From positions 28,866,014-28,930,013 of the forward strand of contig CM055911.1 of assembly GCA_029582155.1 (NCBI GenBank): a stretch of 64,000 bases of DNA, given 5' to 3'. The first letter of the stretch is position 1. Each line of letters begins with the position of its first letter. Source of the DNA: Panopea generosa (lineage: Eukaryota; Mollusca; Bivalvia; Adapedonta; Hiatellidae). Positions 1 to 12,442 of the stretch are shown one piece after another. Made by a program: the position numbers and the translations under genes. The notes below the pieces were generated by a model. It had not been told where the DNA came from, did not search any database, and saw only the letters and a program-made list of their open reading frames with translations.

Positions 1-50
1 CTACTTGAATCAGCGGTGAAAGACGGGTGATAATGAGACACAATTATTGC
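1..50 (-). mobile_element. SINE family A, copy cut by the window edge
   Basis: The first bases match the middle of the tRNA-derived SINE family A that recurs at 3716, 17456, 24250, 40793 and 63366. The shared part is the reverse complement of the region around CTCACCGCTGATTCAAGTGG. The promoter-bearing head should lie to the right in this orientation, but similarity fades after about base 50, so the copy is either truncated or diverged. The rest is outside the window. Confidence 0.65.
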
Positions 51-212
51 ATTGATTAATATTGATATTATTATTGTGCGATATATATTCTTAACACTTT
101 CCTAATTTTCAGTATATGTTTTATATCTGTATTATTGTTGAAAAATAATTGTAGTGGTTCCGTGTTAGTACTGTGTTAGAGTTATTTATTTTAACATTAG
201 TTGTTGGTGTTG

Positions 213-306
<94 letters not shown>

Positions 307-359
307 AACTCCCTCCCTCCCTCCTCCCTCCTCCCTCCCTCTCTCCCTCCCTCCTCCCT

Positions 360-400
<41 letters not shown>

Positions 401-434
401 CTTTCTCCTTCCCTCCCTCCCTCCCTCCCTCCCT

Positions 435-512
<78 letters not shown>
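213..512. repeat. 300-nt polypyrimidine tract, (TC)n and (CCT)n
   Basis: This is an almost pure C/T run interrupted by only two adenines (307-308). It alternates blocks of (CT)n with CCCT-rich blocks. The open frames on both strands here (Ser/Leu on plus, Arg/Glu on minus) are products of the repeat and not genes. Mirror-symmetric polypyrimidine DNA of this length can form triplex (H-DNA) and often varies in length. Confidence 0.95.
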
Positions 513-837
513 GAAGACTCCTATGTAATCAGTATTACTGATATGTCTGCAGACATCACACATGGAAAATGAAAGATGTACGCATAATAGTTGTACTAAA
601 ACATTATGTCGTATAAGCCTGTATCTGGATATATCACATGCCAACTTTGGCACATTTTTAACTGTGGTGACAATGGATATATGTTTTTAAAATATTAAAA
701 TAAATAAACAAGATTTTTTAAAATATATTTTACAAGGATTTTCTCTGAAATCTGTTTGGATTTTACGTCACATTTAGCTATGGCCGTGTTTTTTTATTGG
801 TATATTATTATTATTGGACAGAAAAGGTATACATGGT
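513..837. other. Unique AT-rich DNA, nothing recognised
   Basis: This stretch between the pyrimidine tract and the first minisatellite is AT-rich. I see no coding pattern, RNA gene or mobile-element hallmark in it. Confidence 0.6.
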
Positions 838-1145
838 ATGTCTAATCAAAACATGTCATAGACATATGTCATACAAACATTGCCACACCAATACACACTG
901 TCATACGAATGTGTCATATCAAAACAATGTCATAGACATATGTCATAAAAACTTGCCACACCAATACACACATCATACGAACATGTCATATCAAAAGATG
1001 GCATAGACATATGTCAAACAAACTTGCCACACCAATACACACATCATACGAACATGTTATGTCAAAACATGACATATACATATGTCATACAAGGCTTGCC
1101 GCACCAATACACACATCTTACGAACATGTCATATCAAATTACTAT
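838..1145. repeat. Minisatellite, four units of 71-74 bp
   Basis: Four imperfect units begin near 859, 933, 1004 and 1075, each opening with TAGACATATGTCA or a close variant and containing TTGCCACACCAATACACAC. Spacings are 74, 71 and 71 bp. The phrase CATGTCATA recurs here and in the following 13-bp array, so the two arrays probably share an origin. Confidence 0.85.
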
Positions 1146-1260
1146 ACCAAGATACTTCACCAAACTAGCATACCTACATCTCCCAATAATATAATGCTGA
1201 CATGTAAACACAAACGTACTACAAACTATTAAAACCAACAAACTTTACCATCATATATCT

Positions 1261-1765
1261 ATATGTCATTACAACATGCCAAACTTGTCATACCAATATG
1301 TTTACGAACATGTCATACCAACATGTCATACCGACATGCTAAACAACATGCCATACTAACATGTCATACCAACATGTTATACCAACATAGCATACCAACA
1401 TGCCAAACAGTAAGTCATACCAACATGTCATACCAACATGATATACCAACATGCCAAACAACATATCATATCAACATGCCAAACAATATGTCATACAAAC
1501 ATGTCATATCAACATGATATACAAACATGCCAAACAACATGTCGTATTAACACACCAAACATTATGTCATACTAACATTCCATACCAACATGATATATCA
1601 ACATACCAAACAACATGTCGTATTAACATACCAAACATTATGCCATACCAACATTCCATACCAACATGATATATCAACATACCAAACAACATGATATATC
1701 AACATACCAAACAACATGATATATCAACATACCAAACAACATGATATACAAACATGTCATACAAT
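1261..1765. repeat. Minisatellite of about 13-bp units (CATGTCATACCAA-like)
   Basis: About 39 degenerate copies of a 13-bp unit are present, with variants CATGCCAAACAA and CATGATATATCAA. Towards the right end, pairs of units repeat as 26-bp blocks (near 1680-1750), showing local amplification of a dimer. The Cys/His/Met-rich frames that run through are products of the repeat. Confidence 0.88.
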
Positions 1766-2329
1766 GAAATGTATTTTGAGTAGTTTAAATGGTACCAAGA
1801 AACACACAGAAGGGAAGATGGTATAAGATCGATGGACGCATTTATCTCAGAGGGATATTTCTGAAATGTGTTCATTTTACGATATTGCCAATCCCACGTG
1901 GACTGGTTCACCTCTGGTAATTAAATTAAGACCGGCTGTGGTTTTCAACACTATAAATTACTAACCAGTCTTCTCCATCAATGCGTTAATATACAAAACT
2001 ATTTATTAAATATTATGTTTTTCGAATGGTTTTCTTAAGAAGATAACAGATTTGACCATCCAATAAGAGCACGACCTTTGACATTATTCAGGATCACACG
2101 GGCGATTAAAAGTCGCCTCATTAGAGCCGAATGGCCACAAACTATTACCAAGGAATGGACAGGGCGTCAGTAATATATGAGTGCCAAGTATCACTAAATG
2201 AGGGATTGTAGTAACTGAAGAAATGGGTGAACTATGTATGTATTAATATCAATCATATAACATACATATTTACATTTAATGTATATGCTTATTACGTATG
2301 TTACCATCATGTATATAGAACTGATATGT
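1766..2329. other. Unique DNA, nothing recognised
   Basis: Non-repetitive sequence of mixed composition between the 13-bp array and the TAG microsatellite. No open frame has coding character and I see no promoter-like or RNA-gene signal. Confidence 0.55.
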
Positions 2330-2690
<361 letters not shown>

Positions 2691-3285
2691 AGGGGAGATA
2701 CCAGTTGAGACAATGGTTGTTTCGTTTGTGAAACGGATAACAACTGTACAGATCAGTAGTATATAAGGATATGCGCCATTAACAGACATCGTAAGCATTA
2801 ATCTCTTGGTTGAGAAAGTATATAGAATGTTTAAGTATAGTCTATTAGAAAATAGTTTTTTGTTTACAAAATTTAGAAATAACGTTTTAGAATGAAGACG
2901 ATTTCATTCCGGTTGAGGGGCACGAGCTAATTAACAAAAAATATAAATAATTAAAAGTTTAAAGCATTCATTTAGATGGTCCGGGGTAATCGGCCGTGTA
3001 AACATTAATAGGTCAGCCAAACGATTGATTGGTAAATGAGCCGATAGGGTCGTGAAGTACGCGGTCATCTGGTACACAGTATAAGGTGTAAGAGTCCTCG
3101 GACTAAAGTATCTGACAGACGTTACAATGCAATTGAGTTGAATATGTACGATTAATTCTTTACAGACTGTTCTGTAGATTGTTTACTGTCCTGCATTAGT
3201 CATAAAACATATCCTGTCCCGTTGTTTCCAGTTATGCCGCGTCGTAATGACATTTCTTAGATTTAGCATGTTTGTATAATCTTTG
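2691..3285. other. Unique DNA, nothing recognised
   Basis: No repeat, RNA gene or convincing open frame is visible. The right edge merges into the 3' part of the minus-strand SINE that follows. Confidence 0.5.
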
Positions 3286-3485
3286 ATTGTGAAACAAGTT
3301 GAAGCAACATAATTATACAAGTCATGCTCGAAGTATTCCAGGGTAGAACCAGTATTAAGCATATGAGGAACAAGTGCCATGCTTAAAAACTCCACACATA
3401 GCTGTGGCGATGGATCGAACCCGCGAACCTCCGAACATCGGACCGATGATCTGCCACGGGACAATGCGCCTAATGGTCAGACAGA
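3286..3485 (-). mobile_element. tRNA-derived SINE, family C, copy 1
   Basis: On the minus strand a tRNA-like head is readable: GTGGCAGATCATCGGTCCGA followed by the B box GGGTTCGATCC (around 3411-3421). The part downstream of the B box resembles the copy at 7195-7390: both contain a GGGTAGAA(C/T)C segment, an AAGCATATG segment and a GATTGTGAAACA segment in the same order. This supports a dispersed element rather than a tRNA gene. The 93-codon minus-strand frame across it is the translated SINE. Confidence 0.65.
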
Positions 3486-3715
3486 TGCTGAGGATTTAAC
3501 GCCAAATTGACCGTGTTTGCTATGGCAACCAGTTTTACTGGAGGAGAGAGATCTCAGATTAAAGAGAAAAAGAAAATACAATATTCTCAGATCACACCAT
3601 TCGTTCGAAGTCTTGTAATGTGAGACCTCTACCGAGGAATATTGTGACTGTAAGGTTCGATAACTCTTGATGACTCTTGATAATTTAAATGAGTCCTTTA
3701 ATATTTGTTGTGAGG

Positions 3716-3991
3716 CGGGCCCGGTTTGCTCAGTCGCAAGAATGTCTGACTGTTAAAACAGGGGTGGTGAGTTCGAATCCCCGCTCACCCACAATCTCCG
3801 TAATGTTTGCTATACGACATTGCGTCTCATTATCATTCATCTCTCACCTTTGATTCAAGTGGGAAAGTAATCAGTTATTTGCAGAGATGGGGTGTGCTCG
3901 AGTACTGGTTAACCTTCCAGGATCCCATGAAACAGTGGTTAGGTAAAGAGATCATCTGTTAGCCCTTGATGGCATAAGAATGACGCTAAAC

Positions 3992-4041
<50 letters not shown>
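3716..4041 (+). mobile_element. tRNA-derived SINE, family A, near full length
   Basis: This is the best complete plus-strand copy of family A. The head carries a B box (GAGTTCGAATCCCCG) after a degenerate A box (TTGCTCAGTCGCAAG). The body contains CATTGCGTCTCATTATCATT, AAGTGGGAAAGTAATCAGTT and GGTTAACCTTCCAGGATCCC, and the 3' end is CGCTAAACATTCAATCAATC with eleven or more ATCA units. The ATCA tail and Pol III boxes are typical of a SINE mobilised by a LINE. I did not find a clear target-site duplication. Confidence 0.85.
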
Positions 4042-4348
4042 ATTGGCTGTTCTTAAATTTTCAGAACGATTTGTACGAGCGTATTTGATTAAAGCTATTA
4101 CTTTGCTTATCTGAATTAGAAATAATTACATTCTTTTTGTAGTATTTTAATCAATTTCATATACGTATAGTAAAAGTGAAACATGTGTATACGTATTGCA
4201 TAAACACGTGGTCCTACATACTTTGCATATTTTAATATAGTATATGTATTGCATATCGATTTGTATGATTATTTTCTATGTAATGATGTGTATTATTTAA
4301 AAAGAACAGTTTTGTTGTGTGTGTTTACACATGTTAGTATATGTTTAT
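4042..4348. other. AT-rich unique DNA
   Basis: AT-rich DNA dominated by short TATGT/TTGCAT words that grade into the following duplication. No gene-like signal. Confidence 0.5.
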
Positions 4349-4512
4349 TGTACAATTATTGTGTATAAATAAGTCTACATGTGTTGTTTATATTGTTTAT
4401 ATGTTGTATGATGTATTTTATATTGCATATATATTGATTGCACATAACTATATATATATATATATATAAATTACATATGTGGTGTATATGTGGTGTATAT
4501 ATTATGTATTTG

Positions 4513-4552
<40 letters not shown>

Positions 4553-4760
4553 CATATGGGATGTATATGTATTGCTTATGTATTGTATTGTACAATTATT
4601 GTATATAAATAAGTAAACATGTATTGTTTATATTGTTTATATGTTGTATGATGTATTGTATATGCTGTGTGTGTGTGTGTGTATTGCATATATATTGATC
4701 GCAAAAACTATATATATACATATGTGTTGTATATATAATGTGTTTGTTTTAGTATTGTTT
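4349..4760. repeat. Tandem duplication of about 240 bp with (TA)n and (GT)n tracts
   Basis: The phrase TGTACAATTATTGT(G/A)TATAAA occurs at 4349 and again at 4589. Both are followed by TGTTTATATTGTTTATATGT, then ATATATTGAT(T/C)GCA, then a TA tract and TTTGTTTTAGTAT. This gives two tandem copies of a 240-bp unit that differ mainly in the length of the TA and GT tracts. Confidence 0.85.
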
Positions 4761-5434
4761 ATCCATTTTATCGAGAAAATAAGTTTGCCGTAGCCATATT
4801 TGTCGGACTAGTCATACACTTTATCAGATTACATAATTAACATATGGGTAAATGCTGAAATATGCTTCCAATAACTCACAGCTATCATTAGTTTAATTAA
4901 GTGCAAAAACACATGTTTAACAGTAAAATAACGACATACACTATTTAGCATTATCGTATGTTTATCATTATCAATTTAAAAGTCACATTCTCTTGACGGG
5001 AAATATTTCAAATTACTCCAAAAATCAGATTGAAGCTTGGAAAGCAATAAAACACAAGATGCAAAATAAAGCGCACACACGCGCTTTTATGAGCTGTGCT
5101 TCTTCAGTTTATTGCATCGTACAAGCGTTTATTATTTGATTATTTAAACAAGTGGTATGTGGAACAAGACAACCGGAATGTTTATTTCATTTTGAAATTG
5201 AATCCAACGTAAAGCATGTTTTATAATTGTGGAATCGGTGTGTCTAATATAAGTCAAATTATTCAAAGATAAACAATTTCGAATATTGAGACAAATCTCC
5301 TTTCTGCAAGCACAACGCTTTCATAAACACGGTAAGCGTGTGCATGTTTCAGTTATCATTATACTATGTTAATAATTATTACCAAACAAATAAACGAAAA
5401 TCAACTTATTTGTTATTTAGAGGCGACAAATTTT
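4761..5434. other. Unique AT-rich DNA, nothing recognised
   Basis: I found no coding frame, repeat or RNA gene in this stretch. Confidence 0.55.
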
Positions 5435-5548
5435 GCGATTATTTGCACGTCGCATATGTCCGTTAATTTCGGTGGCTATGTGCACGTCATACATGTACGT
5501 TAATTTTAGGCGACTATTTGCACGTCGTACATGTCCGTTACTTATCGG
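5435..5548. repeat. Short tandem repeat, three 37-38 bp units
   Basis: TGCACGTC recurs at 5444, 5481 and 5519. Each is followed by CATACATGTACGTTA or a variant and then a GGCGACTATT-like linker. Confidence 0.75.
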
Positions 5549-6102
5549 CCTCCCTTTATCAATACTTTAAAAGGTTCACACATTTCTATTAAACTAGCTT
5601 CCGTCATATCAGCATTAAATACACCAGTGAGCATTAGTTTATGAACAATTCACACGCACATTCTTACTGCTCACAACAAAAACAGTGTTTTAGTCATTTT
5701 TGTCATTTTAACAGGAGAGTACAAGTACTAGACCGTTCTCTTCACCTAAAAGATAAAACTACAATTAAGTCCGAGAACAACTTATCAACTAATTGTGTGG
5801 TAAGGAAAATTCAATCTGAAGTCTTCCCCCGTTTAAAATAAAACTGGACGCCGTGTCTAATACGCAAATTGTTGGAAACTCTTCAAGTTCTTGACACATG
5901 AGTAAAATCTTGAAAGTAAATCGCATTCTATGCATCATCCAAGACGTTATCGAAACGAGACATATAGAAAGATATTTGAGGTTCTCCCTTGAGTACGGTA
6001 TTTGCGATGGTAAACATTAGCTTACACGGAATATTATGTCAATTCCAATATCCTGACTTCTCTGTCGTTGCTTTTTAAAATATGTTTGCATAGAATAGGA
6101 TA
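5549..6102. other. Unique DNA with one short unsupported ORF
   Basis: A 66-codon frame opens at 5641 on the plus strand but has no recognisable domain or signal sequence. I regard it as chance. Nothing else is visible. Confidence 0.45.
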
Positions 6103-6275
6103 TACAGTCAAACCTGTCTTAAGCAGCCAGTCCATGGAAGGAGCAGAACTGACCTTTTAAGACAGGTTGTTGCTTAATGCAAGTTAGTTTGCTCTTAAAG
6201 CATGCAAACGGGAAATAGCAATTGTGGCTGCTTAAGACAAGTGGCTGCTTAATAGAGGTGGACGCTTACACATGT
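6103..6275 (+). mobile_element. MITE-like element with 17-bp inverted repeats
   Basis: CCTGTCTTAAGCAGCCA (6113-6129) is inverted at 6225-6241 (TGGCTGCTTAAGACAAG), with 16 of 17 positions matching. The left end begins TACAGTCAAACC, which has the look of Tc1/mariner- or pogo-type termini next to a TA target; that family assignment is inference. Half-copies of the same phrase occur inside (TTTTAAGACAGGTTGTTGCTT) and beyond the right arm, so the ends are built of repeated sub-motifs. No transposase is encoded. Confidence 0.5.
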
Positions 6276-7020
6276 TTTTCTGTACATCTATTAACATTCT
6301 ATTGTTCATGTTGAGGGAAAAACATGATCAAGATGCGGACAGTAACGCGTGTGGACATATTTGATATCCCGATATCACAAATCTAAATCTGCTGACATTG
6401 TGTACTCGGGCCTCAACTGTGCCCATTTTCATAAATGACGTGTTTGTTACTTGCGTAATACAAATGAACGCATGGTCTACCCAGATCTATTGATGCAATT
6501 TCATGTGTGTGTTTTTTTTTTGCAAATAAACGAGTCTACTTCTAAAACAGACACCACTCTTACATAAGAAAGATAGTAGTTATTGTTTATGCATTTGTCG
6601 TCTTTCTATATTCGAACTCTTCAGTACCGGAGGTAATTAAGGCTAGAGTTGAATACCGAAAGACAAAAACGAATAATGATCTACTTTCAGCCTGTCCGCA
6701 CGTCAACCTCCACACAAAACAGGAGCTAAATTCCCACCGTATATTACCCAACACACCGTATCGAATGTTGTCATGTCACGTGACATTTCGTTTAGTGTTG
6801 ATTAATACAATTGCGTGCTCGTGTGTTTTTTTCTACCGTCACGCACCAACATTGTCACGCACTGTAATTGACATTCCGTGTGTAGTTTAATGCATGTATT
6901 TCCCTACACTTCCATCCATGTATATTATATTATATATATATTCAAAGGTTGGATCTCAGTTTCACTTAATTTCAATAAAATGTGTGCTCAAACTGTCAAT
7001 TCAATACTTAATAAACTCAT
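6276..7020. other. Unique DNA, nothing recognised
   Basis: Mixed-composition sequence with two overlapping short frames (6878-7124) lacking coding character. No repeats or RNA genes are evident. Confidence 0.5.
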
Positions 7021-7021
7021 T

Positions 7022-7100
7022 TACTATTTATTCTATTTTGGCACCCGGACAAGGATCGAATCGTCATACTCCAGCATGCCAACCGGAAGTACTTTTTAAC
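7022..7100 (-). mobile_element. tRNA-like SINE head (fragment)
   Basis: The minus strand reads GGTTGGCATGCTGGAGTATG, then GATTCGATCC (a B-box match), then CCGGGTGCC like a tRNA acceptor end. No second copy was found in the window and the 3' body is unclear, so this is a weak call. Confidence 0.35.
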
Positions 7101-7194
7101 AGCGGACTTGGTAAAGCTACTTAAACAAAGTTGAATAAAAATGGTATATGCAAAAACAAATTATTTTAAGCACTTGATATTTAGAACGACCCCA

Positions 7195-7390
7195 GGTACA
7201 GAAAGTCGTACGGTCTGTTGTCTCGAATCGTGTTAAACTTATTGACTTATACATCGATTGTGAAACACTTATTACAACTTCGGGGTAGAATCAAAACAAA
7301 GCATATGCCGATGAAATACCTTGCCGCTTCTGTTTATTGTGGTGGATCGAACCAACGACCCTCCGATTATCTAGACCTGGCTCTCCGATA
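7195..7390 (-). mobile_element. tRNA-derived SINE, family C, copy 2
   Basis: The minus strand has a B box in GGTTCGATCCACC (around 7340) and a diverged tRNA-like head. Its body shares ordered blocks with the copy at 3286-3485 (GATTGTGAAACA, GGGGTAGAATC, AAGCATATG). Both copies lie in the same orientation about 3.9 kb apart. Confidence 0.6.
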
Positions 7391-7600
7391 AATTAAAAAC
7401 ATTTCTGTATAATACATTGGCTTATAAATACTCAATTTATATGTGATTGACATGTCGTTATTCATTATCTAACTTGGAATTACAGCTAACTTTAATATTA
7501 ATTATCTTCAATATTAAAGTATTACATCAAGCGAATACTGAAAGATGAAAAACAAATAATAAATTTCGATCTGCTTTTCTTATCATACATATGTGTTGCA

Positions 7601-7945
7601 TAATATATTGCTACTGATATATATTGTACGTCTACAAGATATAAGATACAACATTGTGTTTATAGTCTGAATGAGATATAACACTATATATAGCTATATT
7701 GTAAATAAGATACAAGAAACAAAATTGTATTTATAGTTGGCAGGAGATATAACATAATATAAAGCTACGTATATATATACTGTACATCTACAAGATACAA
7801 GATACAAAATTGTATCTATATAATATTCGGCAGGAGATATAACACAATATTTAGCTACTTATATATTTTGTACATCTACAAGATACAAGATACAAAACTG
7901 TGTTTATATATTTGTCGGCATGAGATATAATACAATATTTAGCAC
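7601..7945. repeat. Tandem repeat, about four degenerate units of roughly 90 bp
   Basis: Blocks containing TACATCTACAAGATACAAG, a variant of ACAAAATTGTATTTATA and GAGATATAACACAATATTTA recur about four times with indels. The array ends at GCACTATTGGCC. Confidence 0.75.
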
Positions 7946-8445
7946 TATTGGCCTTTTTCGTTATAATGAATTGCATTTATACAGTACATTACTAGTAGTT
8001 ACTGCATGTATTCTATGATATACAAAATAGCATCTTCGTATTTTGTCTTTATATATGTGTGTTATTCAAACCAGTGGTTCATGTCCCCAGTCGCCTTCAC
8101 CATCCGCATGTTATATAATTCAAGCAAAATCCAAACAATTAAACCGGTTTTGTACCCCGTTACCCTCTGCCCGTATCTGTATGTTTATGTTTTATTTCTA
8201 TACTCCATGTTGTTTCATTGTGTGTTTTAATATGTGGCGTTATTTGTCTGTAACAGTTATCTTAATATGAAATATAAAAACTACTGAATAAATGCCACCA
8301 TGGTCAAACATCATGTTCTATACACCGGGCGGACATTTTCCATAATAATGGATTTATCATGACAGCTGCATCATTAATAAGCATGATTTTAATATATAGA
8401 AAATAATAGCAAATAAAAATTTAAGTCATTTTATCATTTCAAAGT
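7946..8445. other. Unique AT-rich DNA, nothing recognised
   Basis: Two overlapping frames of 74-75 codons (8006-8270) have low-complexity hydrophobic composition and no recognisable domain. No other feature is visible. Confidence 0.5.
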
Positions 8446-8629
8446 TATGATAATAATAATGATACCCCTACAGCTATTACAATTACCACAGGAGCTTGAA
8501 ATGTTATCCGTGAGTAGGTCGTATATACCTAGGCCAAGACTTAGTTATACGACGTGTTGGTTATTTATGGATAAGATTTTTAGCTCCTATACTGTTACTA
8601 ATACTAGTACTATAACCACAATTAATGAT

Positions 8630-9010
<381 letters not shown>

Positions 9011-10165
9011 ATCAATAATCTATAATCAATAATAATGCTTTAATAATAAAGTCATTGATGAAATAATCATAGGAATAATTGAAACAACTTTATATCAATA
9101 CTAGTATTTTAATAGCAATAGTATTGACAATGTATAAAACATAGAAAATGATAATAATGATAACGATAGTAAAAGTAATGACATTAAGGTGTATATCCTT
9201 GACACACTTTATTGTTACTATACATTATGAACTTCAAAATTGGACAGGATACGATTATTTCTTTACCAAACCCAAAACCCCGGACAGGCAGCATCGCTTA
9301 CTGAAGTATAAATTCACATTAAAGTATAAGAGCCCGGCTTTTAATGATTTGAATCTATTCACTAATACACTGTCGTCTTTTATTTGCACATATAGCACAA
9401 TGAGTTCAGCAATATTATTTCAGAGAGATAAAATATTCAAAATAATCAAAATTATTTGAAAATATAAAGCATGCACACTTTATTGGCACACATACTCAAA
9501 TATAAAAACTTGAATATTGACTAAATAGTCAAACAAGCCATCGTGTAACTGGCAATGTCATGTACGCGTCATGCTGAGTCGATGACTATACAGATGATCA
9601 TGTATAAAAAAAGATTTTCAGTTCAGTTCTATTCACCAACGATGCAAATACTCCATATATGTGCGTACATCTTATATATCATACAACGCAAGAATTCAAA
9701 TGTCAGTTTAATGAATATGTAGATATTTGAAGAATTCTCAATTTATAAATAGAAACAAAGTAAGACAAATTACTTAAAAGAAATATGAAATCATACAGAT
9801 CTATTCTAGCATAATACTTTTTATCAGACGACAACGATTATAAGAACAGCTGTTTTATACCATCTTAATGTTCTGTTATAAATTTATCAAATGTATAAAA
9901 TATATATAATTAAAATGACTGAGTATAAAATATATTTTTGTTTCAATCATTGCCTTTTTTCGTGTGAAAAAAAAATGCAGATCACTTCCATTTATTAGCA
10001 GTGACTAATAAGCCCAATCGGCAGTGTCATTTTGTATATTCTTCATTCTTTGCCATAAACATGACACTGTACTTAACTGTTTACTTCAATGCTCACTTAC
10101 GTATTTAAAAGAGGGTCATTTTATGATTAAATGCTGTGAAGTCGGTGTAATTTGGCGGTATTACT
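9011..10165. other. Unique AT-rich DNA, nothing recognised
   Basis: A 103-codon plus-strand frame at 9148-9459 shows no domain. The rest is AT-rich and non-repetitive with no gene-like pattern. Confidence 0.5.
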
Positions 10166-10480
10166 TTATTGAACAGAACAGAACAGAACAGAACATATAT
10201 TTTATTAGGATTTGTACAAAGTACATCATCATACTATATACAATATACAATCAATATAAACATATAGTCACTTAGCAGCAATGATTAAGTTCATAAGAGT
10301 ATATAACAAAATATTTAATGAATGTTAATAAATGAGATGAGGATGAACACTATGCTTAAACAGTTAGCACTGTTTTTCTAATTTCTAATGCCTCTTTTAT
10401 ATATCTTGAAATATTATATAATATGGTTTTATTATGTTACAAAATAAAATTTAACATAACATATTTCTATTTTCCACAAA
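10166..10480 (-). mobile_element. LINE 3' end: C-terminal codons and (TTCTG)n tail
   Basis: On the minus strand a frame ending with TAA at 10358-10356 reads HNKTILYNISRYIKEALEI followed by RKTVLTV, which resembles the extreme C-terminus of non-LTR retrotransposon polyproteins (NL.RYI..AL.IR.). An in-frame stop just upstream shows decay. Downstream is about 180 bp of AT-rich 3' UTR, then AATATATGTTCTG and further TTCTG units (GAACA repeats on plus, 10170-10195), a short tandem tail of the kind many LINEs use. Reverse transcriptase and endonuclease parts are absent, so this is a 5'-truncated, inactive copy. Confidence 0.65.
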
Positions 10481-11935
10481 ACTAATGTTATCGTCATCTT
10501 ATTAAAACTAATTAATTGAAAAACAACAATAGATAAACTTGCATCTTTCAATTTGGCTGTCAAAACCCATTTGCTTGACACTTGATATTCATATATATAC
10601 GCCTATGATATTTATCTTTTTAAATATTTTAATCAGATTTTTATATGGTCTCATCATTAATATCACATTTATGTGTAACACATTTTAGCTCAATATTTCC
10701 CTTTTTTGTTGTTATTAGTTATATTTTCGCATTCTTATGTTCTCATTTAATGTTAGCCTTATTTTTTATTAAGATCGTTGTACTATATAATCTCCCGTAT
10801 GTCTCGTCATGTCGTGCCATCAGTAGCAAAGACCACTATGGAAATATTCCCTTTTTTGTGCTATACACGGTGTAATATAATTTTTATGAATGTATTTTTT
10901 TTTTATTATTATTATTATAATTATTTTGATTATGCAACATGTGTTTTTATTCGTGCATGTGCATCTGTGATACCGAACTATATCTATGTATTCAGCTTTA
11001 CATTTCAATTGAACTGGTATGTAGTAAATGGTACTATTTTGTGATGTAACAGAAGATATGACATACATTCTTAAAAGTGTCAATTATATTTTGAATTTTC
11101 CACTAAAATGAATACACCGCAATGTTCTAAAATATTAACAATATTTTTCTTGTTTTAACAAAATCCAACCTTACCTGAATTAATTAATAATAATTGATTC
11201 CGCTTTATTTTCACAAATAAACACATATCCACTGTTTATATAAAAAAAACTATCGATTAAATTGAACTGTATAGAAGCAGTACATATTGTTTTGATCAAT
11301 CGTCAGACACTTTCCAGACATTTTCCACTCTCCATGACACTTAAATTATAACTATTTACAATTTAAATCACATATATACTGGCATAAATAAATAACTTTA
11401 TACCAAAAATACTTCATCGTTCATGAAGGAAACAAGTTTCTGGTCGCTGCAAGACGGTATCTACCACACTATCAATTCCATGTTGCTTTATATAATAAAA
11501 CATAGAAAAAACAAATACAACATATCATATAAAACTGTACCCTATCTGAATGACATGTATATGAAACTCCAAGCATTCGAAAAGTTTAAAATCTAAAAAT
11601 CTAACAAAACACAGAACTGATCGCATCAATAAATCAATTAAACCAGAAAATCATGACATAAATCAATCACTGATCAAACTAACTATAAAATACCTTTTGA
11701 GAAACACCAAACACGAATGTTTAAGTTTGGTTACTTTAAGGTGTAAATATTTCGGGAGTCTAACCCATCATCGGTATACAAAACTAACATAACTCGAAAT
11801 ATAAAGCAACATAATTGTAATTGACCGCAGCTTGTGTTACCATGGTAAAATGAACTCAACATTGGAGCAAGATATTGTTTTTTTACATGTTTTCTAGCTT
11901 TCATACTTTCGTTTTAACGTTTTTAACGAGGCTTT
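10481..11935. other. Unique AT-rich DNA, nothing recognised
   Basis: Short hydrophobic frames (10645-11083, both strands) reflect T-rich composition. A small (ATT)n tract lies near 10900. No supported gene or element. Confidence 0.5.
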
Positions 11936-11944
11936 AGTTCGCTA

Positions 11945-12050
11945 GCTGATCGGTCAAAAGCCATATTTTTTGATGATTTAAGACTCGCCGTTAAGGTCTT
12001 GGGTATGAGTCCAGTTTGGTCATAATGTTTTATGTGAGAATGTTTAGTTT
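11945..12050 (+). mobile_element. Diverged tRNA-like SINE head
   Basis: GCTAGCTGATCGGTC followed by GTCTTGGGTATGAGTCC resembles degenerate A and B boxes. The next bases (TTTTATGTGAGAA) match the segment after the B box in the family B copy at 53604-53812 (CTTTATGTGAGAA). The body is not recognisable further on. Confidence 0.35.
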
Positions 12051-12442
12051 AAACACATTTTATTTCAATGTCTGTATGTTACAATGCAATAACATGTAAT
12101 ATTTTATAAACTATCAGAATGATGCATAGAATAATGGAATGGATTGAAAGCATGCTTGTGTAGATCCTCTCCACAGGAACGTTTGGTACCTACTTACAGA
12201 AGGACAAGTGGAGATGGGTGGAGATTTGTATGGTTTAACTTAGATTCCTTCAGGCGTCTTCCTCAAACAATAGAACTAGGTAACATGTTAAGCATGCAAC
12301 TCGTGGAAAATGGTGTAAACAGCTAAAAGTTTAATGTAATTATGTGTAATCACTAACCATGCCCCTGTATGAAATCTTAAAGCGTTGACGAAACCTCGTC
12401 TGGCGTGTGTTACCTAATCAGACGACACATTGAAAACGTTTC

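Noticed and set aside
173-653. Ser/Leu-rich (plus) and Arg/Glu-rich (minus) frames
   Set aside because: They are products of the CT/GA dinucleotide tract.
3183-3464. A 93-codon minus-strand frame
   Set aside because: It lies over the family C SINE and has no domain of its own.
4440-4760. Telomeric or centromeric repeats
   Set aside because: The tracts are TA and GT dinucleotides within a 240-bp duplication. No TTAGGG-type array was found anywhere in the window.
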